A model generated the notes under the pieces. That model did not search any database. It was not told where the DNA came from and worked only from the letters and a program-made list of their open reading frames with translations. A stretch of 64,000 bases of DNA from Halobacillus andaensis (GTDB lineage Bacteria > Bacillota > Bacilli > Bacillales > Halobacillaceae). Made by a program: the position numbers and the translations under genes. This document shows, in pieces, positions 14,681-23,485 of this stretch; the stretch's first letter is position 1; each line of letters opens with the position of its first letter. The stretch covers positions 1,302,001 through 1,366,000 of the forward strand of contig NZ_BMEL01000001.1 of assembly GCF_014636475.1 (NCBI RefSeq). Reading direction: 5' to 3'.

Positions 14681-16060
14681 ATGTTTCATTTAAGTCCAAA
14701 ACAATTACCTGGAGTATTCGAGTCCGCATCCTTGCTTCTCGTTATCATAGCCATGATCAGCTATTTTATCATCTGGATTGAAAGTGTGCCTCACGTTCCA
14801 ATTCTGCTTGGTATTCTCATTGTGATCGCCTATGGATCCATGAAAAAGATGCCTTTTTCCAAGCTTCAATACGGAATGATTCAAGGAGCTCAGACCGGAT
14901 TAGGGGCTGTGCTGCTATTCTTTCTCATCGGTATATTAATTTCCAGCTGGATGGCCAGTGGAACCATCCCAGCTCTTATGAATGCAGCTTTTACATTAAC
15001 GGGAGGGCCGTGGTTCTATGCCTTAACATTTGCGATTACCGCAATTGTAGGAGTCGCCCTTGGCAGTTCCTTTACTACAGCTGCCACTGTTGGGGTAGCG
15101 GTTATGGGCGTCGCTTCTTCAGGAGAATTTTCTATACCTATTACGGCAGGAGCTGTTGTCTCAGGAGCATTCTTTGGTGATAAAATGTCACCACTGTCTG
15201 ATACGACTAATCTCTCTTCTACCGTAGTTAAGGTTGATTTGTTTGAACATATAAAAAATATGACGTGGACAACGGTGCCAGCTTTCGTCATCAGCTTTAT
15301 CTTATTTGCTATTCTTTCTCCTTCTGTTCAATCGCGGAGTGGAGAATTAACATCCTTACAGGAAGAGCTTGTTTCCACGCAGCTTATTCATTGGAGTTCA
15401 TGGATTCCTCTTGGTGTACTCGTTTTATTAACCATTAGTAAGAAATCAGCATTTATGTCTCTTGCCATCACGAGTGTGCTTGCTACGGTGATCGCAGGAT
15501 TACGAGGATCAGTAACATGGACAGAACTGTGGAATTCTTGGTTTGGAGGGTTTGTCGCTGATTTTGATCACGAAGTTGTGAATGAACTGCTATCAAGCGG
15601 GGGAATGAATGATATGCTATTTACTATAGCTCTCGTCATCCTAGCATTAGCCTTGGGAGGTTTGTTTTTTGTTACAGGGATCATACCTTCCATACTACAA
15701 AATGTACAGCACGCCTTAACCTCTGCTCGCTCTGTTACGCTTTCCACCGCCTTCACGGCGATAGGCATCAACTTAGCCATTGGAGAACAATATTTATCCA
15801 TCCTATTAACAGGAGAAGCTTATCAAGATTTTTACGAAAAAGTAAACTTGGCACGAAAGAACTTATCGAGAACACTTGAAGATGCAGGCACAGTAATCAA
15901 TCCGCTTGTGCCCTGGAGTGTTTGCGGAGTATTTTTAGCTGACGTACTAGAAGTACCGGTGCTCGATTATTTACCTTTTGCATTTTTCTGTTTACTATCT
16001 CCATTATTAACAATCCTTTATGGTATTACAGGAAAAACCTTAACCAAAGCATCGAATTAG
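14681..16060 (+). CDS. NhaC-family transporter, possible methionine (MetT-like) permease
   Basis: 459-residue membrane protein with about 11-12 hydrophobic segments, of the NhaC Na+/H+ antiporter family. Landmarks include GALSSGSS-type AIVGVALGSSFTTAATVGVA, SGAFFGDKMSPLSDTTNLSS and the C-terminal LSRTLEDAGTVINPLVPWSV. NhaC members behind T-boxes or S-boxes in Firmicutes have been proposed as methionine or tyrosine transporters (MetT, TyrT). The T-box upstream shows that expression answers to tRNA charging, which argues for amino acid uptake over pure sodium exclusion. GGGGG ribosome binding site upstream. Confidence 0.8.
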   Translation: MFHLSPKQLPGVFESASLLLVIIAMISYFIIWIESVPHVPILLGILIVIAYGSMKKMPFSKLQYGMIQGAQTGLGAVLLFFLIGILISSWMASGTIPALMNAAFTLTGGPWFYALTFAITAIVGVALGSSFTTAATVGVAVMGVASSGEFSIPITAGAVVSGAFFGDKMSPLSDTTNLSSTVVKVDLFEHIKNMTWTTVPAFVISFILFAILSPSVQSRSGELTSLQEELVSTQLIHWSSWIPLGVLVLLTISKKSAFMSLAITSVLATVIAGLRGSVTWTELWNSWFGGFVADFDHEVVNELLSSGGMNDMLFTIALVILALALGGLFFVTGIIPSILQNVQHALTSARSVTLSTAFTAIGINLAIGEQYLSILLTGEAYQDFYEKVNLARKNLSRTLEDAGTVINPLVPWSVCGVFLADVLEVPVLDYLPFAFFCLLSPLLTILYGITGKTLTKASN

Positions 16061-16072
16061 CAAACAAGAAAC

Positions 16073-16192
16073 TGGGACATAAGTATAAAATTACTGATAT
16101 AGTTTATAAATAAATAATTTAAAGCGCGTGAAATCAAGATTTATAAATCTCATTTCACGCGTTTTTTCTATATAGACAGGGTATTGTCCCAC
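16073..16192 (+). repeat. Miniature family A repeat carrying the nhaC-family terminator
   Basis: About 120 bp bounded by GGGACATAAG and TATTGTCCC, the same ends as larger family A copies. The centre is a long hairpin, CGCGTGAAAT / ATTTCACGCG with an inner AGATTT / AATCT stem, followed by TTTTTT at about 16122-16169. It is a strong terminator for the upstream transporter gene. Confidence 0.65.
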
Positions 16193-16780
16193 TGGCTTCA
16201 AAAGAACGGTACGGACTGCGTTATTGTAGATTTCATTGAAAAGATAAAGTCAAAGAACAGGCGCTGATAAAAACAGCCTGTCAAGATATGAAAAAGACTC
16301 TCGTCCGTCTACCAAGAGTAAGCGTGATGGAAAGAGCCTTTTTATGACTTAAAGAACTTCCAAGGAGCAATCGCATATCATTCTTAGCCAGACAACGTAT
16401 AAATAGTTTTAGGAGCAGATATTTGTACATACGAATGGGTTTTAGAATGATCTCTGTTGATGCCACGATGAGCGTTCGGTGGTGACGCCTGGTCGATTAA
16501 AACCGGCCACGTCCGGTGCGTCGCGGGAAGAGCGCGAGCCGAAGATCCACTTGGTCAAGTGAACTTCTTGACCAAGTTAGCTGAGGTCGTGCCCGCGGCA
16601 AGCATCCACCGACAAGCGATTCGTGAGGCTCATTAAGATTAGACAGACTTTTTCAATGACCTCAAGGGGGCTTCGCTTCTGCCGGCAAGAAAAAAGCTTG
16701 CAGAAACATGGATGGTTTATTTTTAAGCTGCGAATAGAACCTTGCTTCCTCATCCAAACTATTCATGAGAAGGAGTGATC
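16193..16780. other. Gene-free gap with GC-rich repeat fragments
   Basis: No reading frame with a ribosome binding site was found. The first part (to about 16440) is unremarkable and may be a decayed gene. From 16480 to 16620 it is GC-rich and shares GAGCGCGAGCCGAAGATCC with family A. It includes a hairpin ACTTGGTCAAG / CTTGACCAAGT near 16549-16580. Confidence 0.5.
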
Positions 16781-16785
16781 AGAGC

Positions 16786-17619
16786 ATGAAGGAAGAACAT
16801 CACGATCTGCCGCAAGATGGCTATTTTGACATGAGCCACGCCGAAGCAGATGATGTGCTAGAGGACGTTGCATATTATCGTACGTTAATGGCTAATGTGG
16901 GCTTTATTGGTAAACCCGGAGCTAAGGAATGGGTCCTTGTGGATTGCGGCATTAATCATTACGCAAAAAGAATTATTGAAGCTGCTGAAAAAAGGTATGG
17001 CCCTGTGCCGCCGCAAGCAATTATTTTAACGCATGGACATTTTGACCATATCGGTTCAGCCAAGAAGCTGGCCCAACACTACAAAACCCCCATTTATGCA
17101 CATGAAAAAGAAATGGATTACTTAACAGGCAAGAGATCTTATCCGGTGGGAAATTCAACAGTTGGAGGCGGATTATTTACCGTGCTCTCACCTTTTTTCC
17201 CAACGGAGCCCGTGAACCTTAAAAAATGGGTCCATCCCCTGCCGAATGATGGGTCCATCCCTTTTTTAAATGATTGGCGAGCCATTCATACACCCGGACA
17301 CACACCTGGACACATCTCCCTATTCCGTGATCGAGATCGCACCTTAATCGCTGGCGATGCTTTCATTACTGTGAAGCAGGAGTCCAGTATGGCAGTTTTC
17401 ATTCAACATCAGCACGTTCACGGCCCGCCGGCTTATTTCACTCCTAATTGGCCAGAGGCTGAGCGATCCGTAAAAAAACTCGCTGCACTTAACCCTGTCA
17501 CGGCTTTAACCGGTCACGGCCTCCCTATGGATGGAGAATTACTGCAAGAACAGTTGAGTCACCTTGCGCTCAATTTTAAAGAACTCGCCATCCCTAAAAA
17601 TCAGAATAAGCTTCATTAA
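16786..17619 (+). CDS. MBL-fold metallo-hydrolase
   Basis: 277-residue metallo-beta-lactamase-fold hydrolase. Zinc ligands are seen in HGHFDHIG (HxHxDH), then TPGHTPGHISL (third His), LIAGDAF (bridging Asp) and GHGLPM (last His). The family includes glyoxalases, lactonases and thioesterases; nothing specifies the substrate here, and there is no signal peptide. Start MKEEHHD has AGAAGGAG 10 nt upstream. It ends in a shared convergent terminator. Confidence 0.85.
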   Translation: MKEEHHDLPQDGYFDMSHAEADDVLEDVAYYRTLMANVGFIGKPGAKEWVLVDCGINHYAKRIIEAAEKRYGPVPPQAIILTHGHFDHIGSAKKLAQHYKTPIYAHEKEMDYLTGKRSYPVGNSTVGGGLFTVLSPFFPTEPVNLKKWVHPLPNDGSIPFLNDWRAIHTPGHTPGHISLFRDRDRTLIAGDAFITVKQESSMAVFIQHQHVHGPPAYFTPNWPEAERSVKKLAALNPVTALTGHGLPMDGELLQEQLSHLALNFKELAIPKNQNKLH

Positions 17620-17651
17620 AAGACCGATCAGAATAACTGTCGGTCTTTTTA
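17618..17651. terminator. Bidirectional terminator between convergent genes
   Basis: AAAAGACCGA / TCGGTCTTTTT stem with T-runs on both strands. It overlaps the ends of both flanking genes. Confidence 0.8.
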
Positions 17652-18416
17652 TTCGAAGTGGCGTAGAACACCTTTTATTTTTTTCAATCCCTCTAAAAGC
17701 CGTGGACTTGGCCGACAAAAAAGCGATTCTTCTAAAACATGAATCCGATCATTTTGTATAGCTTCTAATTTGCTCCACCCTGGACGCTTCTTCACGATTT
17801 CGGGGTTCATTTTCTCTTCCTTTACTCCAACCCATACCATACAAATGTGATCAGGCTGCTTCTTTCTCACATCGTCCCAATCCGTTTGTATGCTTGCTTC
17901 TTCTTCATTCGAGTATATATTATATCCGCCGGCTAACTCACTGATTTCTGTTAACCAATTTGCCTTTCCTGGTGTAAAAATGGGCTTTGGCCACCACTCC
18001 CAATAAAGAGAAGGTCTTTTGTGACTAGATGCCTGAGCAGCTTTACGATACGTTTCAATCTCTTGTAAAAACTCTATTGATTTTTTATCCCCTAAATCTT
18101 TCTGTCCAACTGCTTCTCCTACTTTCTTAATATCCTCTGCAATCTCATCAAGAGATTGAGGGTTAAGCACGATATAGGGAATCTGTCTTGCTTTCAAACC
18201 TTCAATATTTTTTTCCATTCCTGGTACGCTTAACGAAGCAAGCACGAGATCAGGACTCAAATTAGCTACCTTCTCCATATCTATAGAAAGATCTGGTCCT
18301 AATTTAGGCAATTCGTGAACAGCTTCAGGATAATCAGAATAATTGTCGACACCAATCAACATCCCCGTCAAACCTAGATAAGCTACAATTTCAGTATTGC
18401 TTGGGCAAATCGACAC
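17649..18416 (-). CDS. BtuF/FecB-like periplasmic-binding-fold protein without signal peptide
   Basis: 255-residue protein of the Peripla_BP_2 (cobalamin/siderophore binding) fold: SICPSNTEIVAYLGLTGMLI, DLSIDMEKVANLSPDLVLAS, and RPSLYWEWWPKPIFTPGKAN. It has no signal peptide or lipobox, so unlike classical binding proteins it is probably cytoplasmic. Signal-less cobalamin-binding-like homologues are known in Bacillus. No permease or ATPase adjoins. The GTG used here is 13 nt from GGGGTGG. An in-frame ATT three codons earlier (18425) is spaced better and would give the family-typical N-terminus M-R-I-V-S-I-C-P-S-N. Confidence 0.75.
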   Translation of the reverse strand: MSICPSNTEIVAYLGLTGMLIGVDNYSDYPEAVHELPKLGPDLSIDMEKVANLSPDLVLASLSVPGMEKNIEGLKARQIPYIVLNPQSLDEIAEDIKKVGEAVGQKDLGDKKSIEFLQEIETYRKAAQASSHKRPSLYWEWWPKPIFTPGKANWLTEISELAGGYNIYSNEEEASIQTDWDDVRKKQPDHICMVWVGVKEEKMNPEIVKKRPGWSKLEAIQNDRIHVLEESLFCRPSPRLLEGLKKIKGVLRHFE

Positions 18417-18520
18417 AATTCGAATAAAACCACCCCTTTTTTCAGAATCATCTGATGTTTCAATTTCTCTTATTATAGCTTATATTTAGGATAAGGAAAA
18501 AGATAGAAAGGGTGAACAGT

Positions 18521-19345
18521 GTGGCATCAACATTGTTTGATACTTCAAAAGGATTGGTCGAGTATTCTTATATTGGCGATGGGCCCGTCCTTCTGCTTCT
18601 TAAAGGAGGTCATTGCACAAGAGATACCGACTTGTCACACAATAGCTTAGTTTACGAAGGGTATTCTTTACTAACCATTTCACGTCCCGGTTATGATTGC
18701 ACAGAAGTATCAACAGGACGTACACCTGAAGAGTTTGCTAATACCATTATTGAAGTACTTGACCATTTAAAAATTGACCAAGTTACCGTTATTGCTATTT
18801 CTGCCGCTGGTCCTACAGGCGTCGCTTTAGCAGCTAACCATCACCAAAGAGTAAACAAATTAATCATGGAAGCTGCCTTGCTTAGTCCCTGGGACAATAA
18901 AACCTTGACGCAGGCACGCTTCCTTTTTGGCAGAGGGGAAAAAGCTGTTTGGAAAGGCATCAGAACTTTGCTCAAAGTCTCTCCTAACTTAGCGATTAAA
19001 CAAGTAATGAGCTCGTTAACGACAGACCCTGTAGAAGATTACTTAAACAAACTTTCTCCCAATGACCGTCGCTTCATCTATGATATGTTGTGGTCGTCTC
19101 AATCAGGAAAAGGCTTCTTGTTAGACATCACCCATAACGCCGCGAATATGAGTCAAATTAAAGCTCCTGTCTTAGGTATGTACACCCAAAAGGACCGCAG
19201 CGTTGATTATTCTAATGCTGTATTGCTGCAATCCACGGTACCAAACTGCGAGATCTATGAGGTTAAATCCGACAGCCATCTCATTTGGATTGGAGAAAAT
19301 GCGGCTAATGTGTGGAGAAAACGCCTTGATTTCATAACTCAATAA
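18521..19345 (+). CDS. Alpha/beta hydrolase
   Basis: 274-residue alpha/beta-hydrolase-fold protein. The nucleophile elbow is atypical (VIAISAAGPTG, Ala-x-Ser-x-Ala-Gly rather than GxSxG). Asp in TQKDRSVDY and His in SDSHLIWIG complete a plausible triad. ISRPGYDCTE matches the strand before the cap. The substrate is unknown. Of two in-frame GTG codons, the second is favoured because GAAAGG lies 9 nt upstream. The next gene starts 18 nt downstream, suggesting a two-gene unit. Confidence 0.78.
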   Translation: MASTLFDTSKGLVEYSYIGDGPVLLLLKGGHCTRDTDLSHNSLVYEGYSLLTISRPGYDCTEVSTGRTPEEFANTIIEVLDHLKIDQVTVIAISAAGPTGVALAANHHQRVNKLIMEAALLSPWDNKTLTQARFLFGRGEKAVWKGIRTLLKVSPNLAIKQVMSSLTTDPVEDYLNKLSPNDRRFIYDMLWSSQSGKGFLLDITHNAANMSQIKAPVLGMYTQKDRSVDYSNAVLLQSTVPNCEIYEVKSDSHLIWIGENAANVWRKRLDFITQ

Positions 19346-19363
19346 AGGATAAGGGGGATAAAT

Positions 19364-20221
19364 GTGGACGCCATCAAGATTTCTCATTATAAAAATGAAT
19401 TTCTTACATTTTATGAACAAGCTTCAAATTTAAATGCCGACCCAGAGGAACGGTTTTATATTTGGAAACAACATTATGGCTTCAACCCTTTTCGAAAAGA
19501 AGAGCAGAGGGAACAGTTAGCTAAAGAGATGTTAATCCAAGCTTTTCCCAAGTATGAAGAAGCACTTTGCCATATTAGGGATTTCGAGCCTGATGAAGAG
19601 GCGATTTACCACTATGTATCCTGTATTCGAGAACAGCTTCGCACCTTTGAACCTATGCACTTAAACGTTGTTTTCTTTATCGGTGACTTTGATACCGATC
19701 CATTTATTGAGAAAGAAGACAACGAATCTTATACTCTCTATTTTCCTATCGAAAAAGAGTGGAGACCCATCTATTTCGTGAATGAGCTCGTAAAAGCTGT
19801 TTATCTTAACCAATCAAAAATACACCCATCACAATTAGTCAATATTGCTTTTGTTATCTTTCTTGAAGGGCTGGCTCTACATACGGCAAACCTTGTAGCA
19901 GCCTCTGATACCAGTCGAACAAGTCTCTATCCTTGGATGTCAAAGTGCCAGCTTGAACCTACACGAATCATGATGAATATCTTTCCTCATTTACGGCGGT
20001 CGGACTATAAAGCCATCTATTCTTTTACAAAAGGAACAGGAGCATCTGGTTATCAGAATGAAGCTGGATTCGTCGGCTGGTGTGTTGTTGAACACTTATT
20101 AAGGAGAGGATATACCTTACCAGAGCTGCTCCTTATCCCTGAAGAACGTGTCATTACGCTCATTGAAAAATCCCTTTATCAGGTTATGGAAGAATCAAAA
20201 TATATTCAATCTCAGGAATAG
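19364..20221 (+). CDS. Hypothetical protein, possibly a degenerate peptidase-fold protein
   Basis: 285-residue soluble protein, not recognised. The region FVIFLEGLALHTANLV resembles the active-site helix of DUF2268-type gluzincin peptidases but lacks HExxH, so catalysis is doubtful. GWCVVEHLLRRGYTLPELL near the C-terminus is like the structural helix following such motifs. Starts with GTG after AGGGGG. It is 18 nt downstream of the alpha/beta hydrolase gene and probably cotranscribed with it. Confidence 0.6.
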   Translation: MDAIKISHYKNEFLTFYEQASNLNADPEERFYIWKQHYGFNPFRKEEQREQLAKEMLIQAFPKYEEALCHIRDFEPDEEAIYHYVSCIREQLRTFEPMHLNVVFFIGDFDTDPFIEKEDNESYTLYFPIEKEWRPIYFVNELVKAVYLNQSKIHPSQLVNIAFVIFLEGLALHTANLVAASDTSRTSLYPWMSKCQLEPTRIMMNIFPHLRRSDYKAIYSFTKGTGASGYQNEAGFVGWCVVEHLLRRGYTLPELLLIPEERVITLIEKSLYQVMEESKYIQSQE

Positions 20222-20224
20222 GGG

Positions 20225-20252
20225 TTGCATTTCCCTCACAACCTGTTATACT
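20225..20252 (+). promoter_or_regulatory. SigA promoter of the first csp gene
   Basis: TTGCAT, a 16-nt spacer and TATACT. It leads into an approximately 120-nt 5' untranslated region. Confidence 0.7.
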
Positions 20253-20261
20253 TGTATTAAT

Positions 20262-20379
20262 TATTGTTGTTCGATTCATAACAGAGAAGGAAACGTAATA
20301 GTGAGTTCGTCTTGATTGAATATCAGAGCAAGAATAGTAATACAATGTGGAGCAAAGTTCCACGCAGGAGGTATTCTAC
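20262..20379 (+). promoter_or_regulatory. Cold-shock 5' untranslated leader, copy 1
   Basis: Shares blocks with the leader at 20722-20838: TTATTGTTGTTCG, GTCTTGATTG, AGAGCAAGAATAGTAATACA, then GTTCCACGCAGGAGGTATTC just before the start codon. Long conserved leaders are typical of csp mRNAs and usually control stability and translation with temperature. Confidence 0.65.
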
Positions 20380-20580
20380 ATGGTAGAAGGTACAGTTAAA
20401 TGGTTTAACGCAGAAAAAGGTTTCGGTTTCATCGAGGTTGAAGGTCAAGACGATGTATTCGTTCACTTCTCTGCTATTCAAGAAGAAGGATTCAAATCTC
20501 TAGAAGAAGGACAAGCAGTTAGCTTTGAAATTCAAGAAGGTCAACGCGGACCTCAAGCTGCTAACGTTCAAAAAGCATAA
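20380..20580 (+). CDS. CspA-family cold-shock protein, copy 1
   Basis: 66-residue single-stranded nucleic-acid chaperone with one OB-fold domain. RNP1 (KGFGFIEV) and RNP2 (VFVHFSAI) are intact. It melts RNA structure and aids translation and antitermination in the cold. AGGAGG sits 8 nt before MVEGTVK. The protein is nearly identical to copy 2, 0.26 kb downstream (differences only near residues 54-56). Confidence 0.97.
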   Translation: MVEGTVKWFNAEKGFGFIEVEGQDDVFVHFSAIQEEGFKSLEEGQAVSFEIQEGQRGPQAANVQKA

Positions 20581-20583
20581 ATA

Positions 20584-20611
20584 AAAAACTCCCTTAATGG
20601 GAGTTTTTTTA
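20584..20611 (+). terminator. Terminator of csp copy 1
   Basis: AAACTCCC / GGGAGTTT stem followed by a T-run. Confidence 0.85.
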
Positions 20612-20721
20612 TTAATTATTGAGCCTAAAACAGATCTTATCATAAAAAAATAGGCACTTACGTAAAATTTATTTCTTAAATAGTATCATTTAAATGATTA
20701 ATTTGTTATACTATTTATAGT

Positions 20722-20838
20722 TATTGTTGTTCGGATACGATTCAAAGAAATTGCTTCATAGTAATTTTCGTCTTGATTGTGTGAAGAGCAAGAATAGTAA
20801 TACATTGTGGAGAGAGTTCCACGCAGGAGGTATTCTAC
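20722..20838 (+). promoter_or_regulatory. Cold-shock 5' untranslated leader, copy 2
   Basis: Second version of the shared leader, preceded by a TATACT -10 (20707-20712) with a weak -35. The last 60 nt before the start codon are almost identical to copy 1. Confidence 0.65.
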
Positions 20839-21039
20839 ATGGTAGAAGGTACAGTTAAATGGTTTAACGCAGAAAAAGGTTTCGGTTTCATCGAAGTTGA
20901 AGGTCAAGACGATGTATTCGTTCACTTCTCAGCTATTCAAGAAGAAGGGTTCAAATCTCTTGAAGAAGGACAAGTAGTAAACTTCGAAATTCAAGAAGGT
21001 CAACGCGGACCTCAAGCTGCTAACGTTCAAAAAGCATAA
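20839..21039 (+). CDS. CspA-family cold-shock protein, copy 2
   Basis: 66-residue cold-shock domain protein with intact RNP1 and RNP2. It differs from copy 1 only at V54/N56 (QVVNFEI instead of QAVSFEI). It has its own promoter, leader and terminator, so the pair is a tandem duplication of the whole transcription unit rather than an operon. The near-identity at DNA level suggests recent duplication or gene conversion. Confidence 0.97.
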   Translation: MVEGTVKWFNAEKGFGFIEVEGQDDVFVHFSAIQEEGFKSLEEGQVVNFEIQEGQRGPQAANVQKA

Positions 21040-21046
21040 TATAAAA

Positions 21047-21075
21047 AAAAGCTCCCTTTATGGGAGCTTTTTTAT
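21047..21075 (+). terminator. Terminator of csp copy 2
   Basis: AAGCTCCC / GGGAGCTT stem followed by TTTTTT. Confidence 0.85.
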
Positions 21076-21084
21076 TATTTTTGC

Positions 21085-21420
21085 GAGGCTGGAACATAAG
21101 TAAAGCTGGAATGTCAAAAAACGACCTTTTGTATAAAAGCAGATCACTAGCGTAGTCAAAATACCCCAACAGTGGAGCAACTCTATTGCAGCGAGGGAGC
21201 ATAAGGGTACCAGGTACCGAAAAGCTGTAAAAGAGCGAAGTGCCAAGTGTGAATTTCGGTACCTGGTACCCGGTGCGAGAGGAATCTGAGGCCGCGCCCA
21301 AGGAAAGCGAAAGATTTTGACGGAGCGATGGTGTGAAGCCTCATTAACATAAATAATCCGAACTGATTTCAATAGAATCATTCGGATTATATTATGCCTT
21401 ATTCAGTTTTGTCCCGGGCT
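21085..21420 (+). repeat. Family A repeat with a nested family C element
   Basis: Begins GGCTGGAACATAAGTAA and ends TTTTGTCCCGGGCTGG. It contains the conserved hairpin AATAATCCGAAC ... TTCGGATTAT (21352-21391) and TTTTGACGGAGCGATGGTG. At about 21207-21276 it holds GGTACCAGGTACCGAA ... TTCGGTACCTGGTACC, a family C element also present at 6044-6160. It fills the gap between csp copy 2 and the convergent map gene. Confidence 0.75.
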
Positions 21421-21426
21421 GGTTTA

Positions 21427-22185
21427 TTATTCTTGTTCGTCCTGCTCAGTCAAAATAAGTGGTCCATCTTTCGTAATCGCAATGGTATGTTCATATTGAG
21501 CTGACAATGAACCATCCAACGTTCGTGCCGTCCAATTATTTTCGTCCATTTTATTAGCGTATGTTCCGATATTAATCATAGGCTCGATGGTGATCACCAT
21601 CCCCTCTTTCAACCGCGTTCCTTTACCCGCTTGACCGAAATGAGGAATATACGGATCCTCATGAATCGTTTCTCCAATGCCATGGCCGGTAAAGTCACGT
21701 ACGACTGAATAACCTTCTCCTTCAGCATAGGATTGAATGGCATGGCCGAGATCACCAATACGGTTGCCTACCTGCGCTTGCTCAATGGCTTTATATAAAG
21801 CCGTCTTTGTAACATCTAACAAATTCTGCGCCTCTTCACTAATTTCGCCTACAGCATGAGTCCAGGCCGAATCTGCTAACGCGCCGTTTAAATTAACCAC
21901 CATATCAATCGTTACGATATCCCCTTTGTTCAACTTCTCATCACGTGGGAATCCGTGGCATATTTCATCGTTAATCGAAGCGCACGTTGTAAATTCGTAG
22001 CCTTGATAACCTTTTTGTTCACCAGTCGCTCCGTGTTTGGCTAAGTAGTTTTCTACGAAGTTCTCTACTTCCAGTGTCGTAACACCCGGCTTAATAAAGT
22101 GACGCAGTTCTTTATGAACATTCGCAAGCAGCTTCCCTGCTTCATGCATAAGTTCTATTTCTCGCTTACTCTTTCTTTTAATCAT
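21427..22185 (-). CDS. map: Methionine aminopeptidase, type I
   Basis: 252-residue dinuclear metalloenzyme that removes the initiator Met from nascent proteins. Metal ligands are recognisable: Asp in DIVTIDMVV, Asp in LADSAWTHAV, His in FTGHGIGETIHEDP, Glu in ITIEPMINIG and Glu in SAQYEHTIAI. Most Bacillaceae carry one map in the ribosomal protein cluster, so this isolated gene is probably a second isozyme (YflG-like). No SEC-C or zinc-finger extension is present. Confidence 0.93.
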   Translation of the reverse strand: MIKRKSKREIELMHEAGKLLANVHKELRHFIKPGVTTLEVENFVENYLAKHGATGEQKGYQGYEFTTCASINDEICHGFPRDEKLNKGDIVTIDMVVNLNGALADSAWTHAVGEISEEAQNLLDVTKTALYKAIEQAQVGNRIGDLGHAIQSYAEGEGYSVVRDFTGHGIGETIHEDPYIPHFGQAGKGTRLKEGMVITIEPMINIGTYANKMDENNWTARTLDGSLSAQYEHTIAITKDGPLILTEQDEQE

Positions 22186-22268
22186 TCCCGATCCCTCTCT
22201 TTACTATCTAAATGCTTCTGCCATCTAGTATCATAACGAAAAATACGACTCACGACTAGTCCGCCACC

Positions 22269-22820
22269 TTAAATCTCTTTAATTACCCTGGCTGGGTTCC
22301 CTCCAACAAACACATTGGAAGGCACTTTTTTTGTAACGACAGCCCCTGCACCAATGACGGCACCATCTCCGATTTTTACCCCCGGGTTAATGACAGCACT
22401 GCCTCCTACCCACACATCATCACCGATCGTTATCGGCTTAGCGTATTCAAGACCAGTTGCTCGTTCCTCTTTACTTAAAGGATGAGTAGCCGTATACACT
22501 TGAGCATTCGGCCCAAACATAACTCGATCTCCAATCGTAATCGGACATACATCTAGAAATACACAATTGAAATTAGCAAAAAAGTGATCGCCAACATGAA
22601 TATTATAGCCATAATCACATTGAAACATCGGTTCTACATAGGCCCCTTCCCCACTTGAACCAAATAAATCTTGAAGAATCTGCCTTTGGTAATGACCTTC
22701 CGTCACCTTTGAATGATTATATTCATGTAAAAGCTGTCTTGCTCTTTGTCGTTCATAAACTAACTCTTCATCCCAAGACTTATAAAGCTCACCTGCTATC
22801 ATCTTTTCTTTTTCTGTCAT
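22269..22820 (-). CDS. maa: Maltose/galactoside O-acetyltransferase
   Basis: 183-residue trimeric acetyltransferase of the left-handed beta-helix class. It has the Maa N-terminal motif ([20 protein letters not shown]) and hexapeptide repeats from about residue 70 to the end ([45 protein letters not shown]). The catalytic His of the family lies in TATHPLS. It acetylates sugars such as glucose or maltose; the true substrate is uncertain. Monocistronic. Confidence 0.88.
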   Translation of the reverse strand: MTEKEKMIAGELYKSWDEELVYERQRARQLLHEYNHSKVTEGHYQRQILQDLFGSSGEGAYVEPMFQCDYGYNIHVGDHFFANFNCVFLDVCPITIGDRVMFGPNAQVYTATHPLSKEERATGLEYAKPITIGDDVWVGGSAVINPGVKIGDGAVIGAGAVVTKKVPSNVFVGGNPARVIKEI

Positions 22821-22914
22821 TTGACATTCCCCTTAATTCATATTAATTTTAAATATTCTTCCTTTACTTTATCACATTGATTCGCTAATCTTAGAACAAT
22901 TAGGAGAGGATGAT

Positions 22915-23433
22915 ATGATGAACATAAAAAAACTAACAGGCAAAGATGCCAAAGCCTATCGTGAGTTGAGACTTGAAGCCTTATTAACCAATCCCGATGC
23001 TTTTATTACGACCTATGAACAAGAAAAACAAAGACCCAATCCAATAGATTCAACAGCTGAACGATTAGACAGCTCTCAAACGAAGACAGTCGGTGCTTTT
23101 GATGGAGAGCAGCTAATAGGTGTAGCTACACTGATTCAGGGCTCACACCCTAAATACCTTCATAAAGGGTCAATTGTCGGCGTATACGTAACAGCCTCTC
23201 ACCGTCGCAGTGGAACGGCAAATTTACTCATCGAGGAAATCATTCAACAAGCCGCTTCTTTAGAAATAGAGCTCATTCAGATTGCAGTTGTAACAGATAA
23301 TAAGCCAGCCGTTCGATTATATGAAAAAGCTGGATTTAAAGTATTTGGAACAGAGCACCATGCGATTAAACTTCAAGACCGCTATTTAGATGAGTACTGG
23401 ATGGAATATTTCATTTCTTCCCCCGAAGGCTGA
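22915..23433 (+). CDS. GNAT-family N-acetyltransferase
   Basis: 172-residue acetyltransferase. The acetyl-CoA-binding motif is VYVTASHRRSGTANLLIEEI and the C-terminal strand-helix is AVVTDNKPAVRLYEKAGFKV. The acceptor is unknown. Two ATG codons follow AGGAGAGG and either could be used. The next gene follows in the same direction 52 nt later but has its own ribosome binding site and a different function. Confidence 0.82.
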   Translation: MMNIKKLTGKDAKAYRELRLEALLTNPDAFITTYEQEKQRPNPIDSTAERLDSSQTKTVGAFDGEQLIGVATLIQGSHPKYLHKGSIVGVYVTASHRRSGTANLLIEEIIQQAASLEIELIQIAVVTDNKPAVRLYEKAGFKVFGTEHHAIKLQDRYLDEYWMEYFISSPEG

Positions 23434-23485
23434 AACATTTTTACTTTTTAGTCGTATAGATAAGAGAACAAGGGGGGGCATCTTT

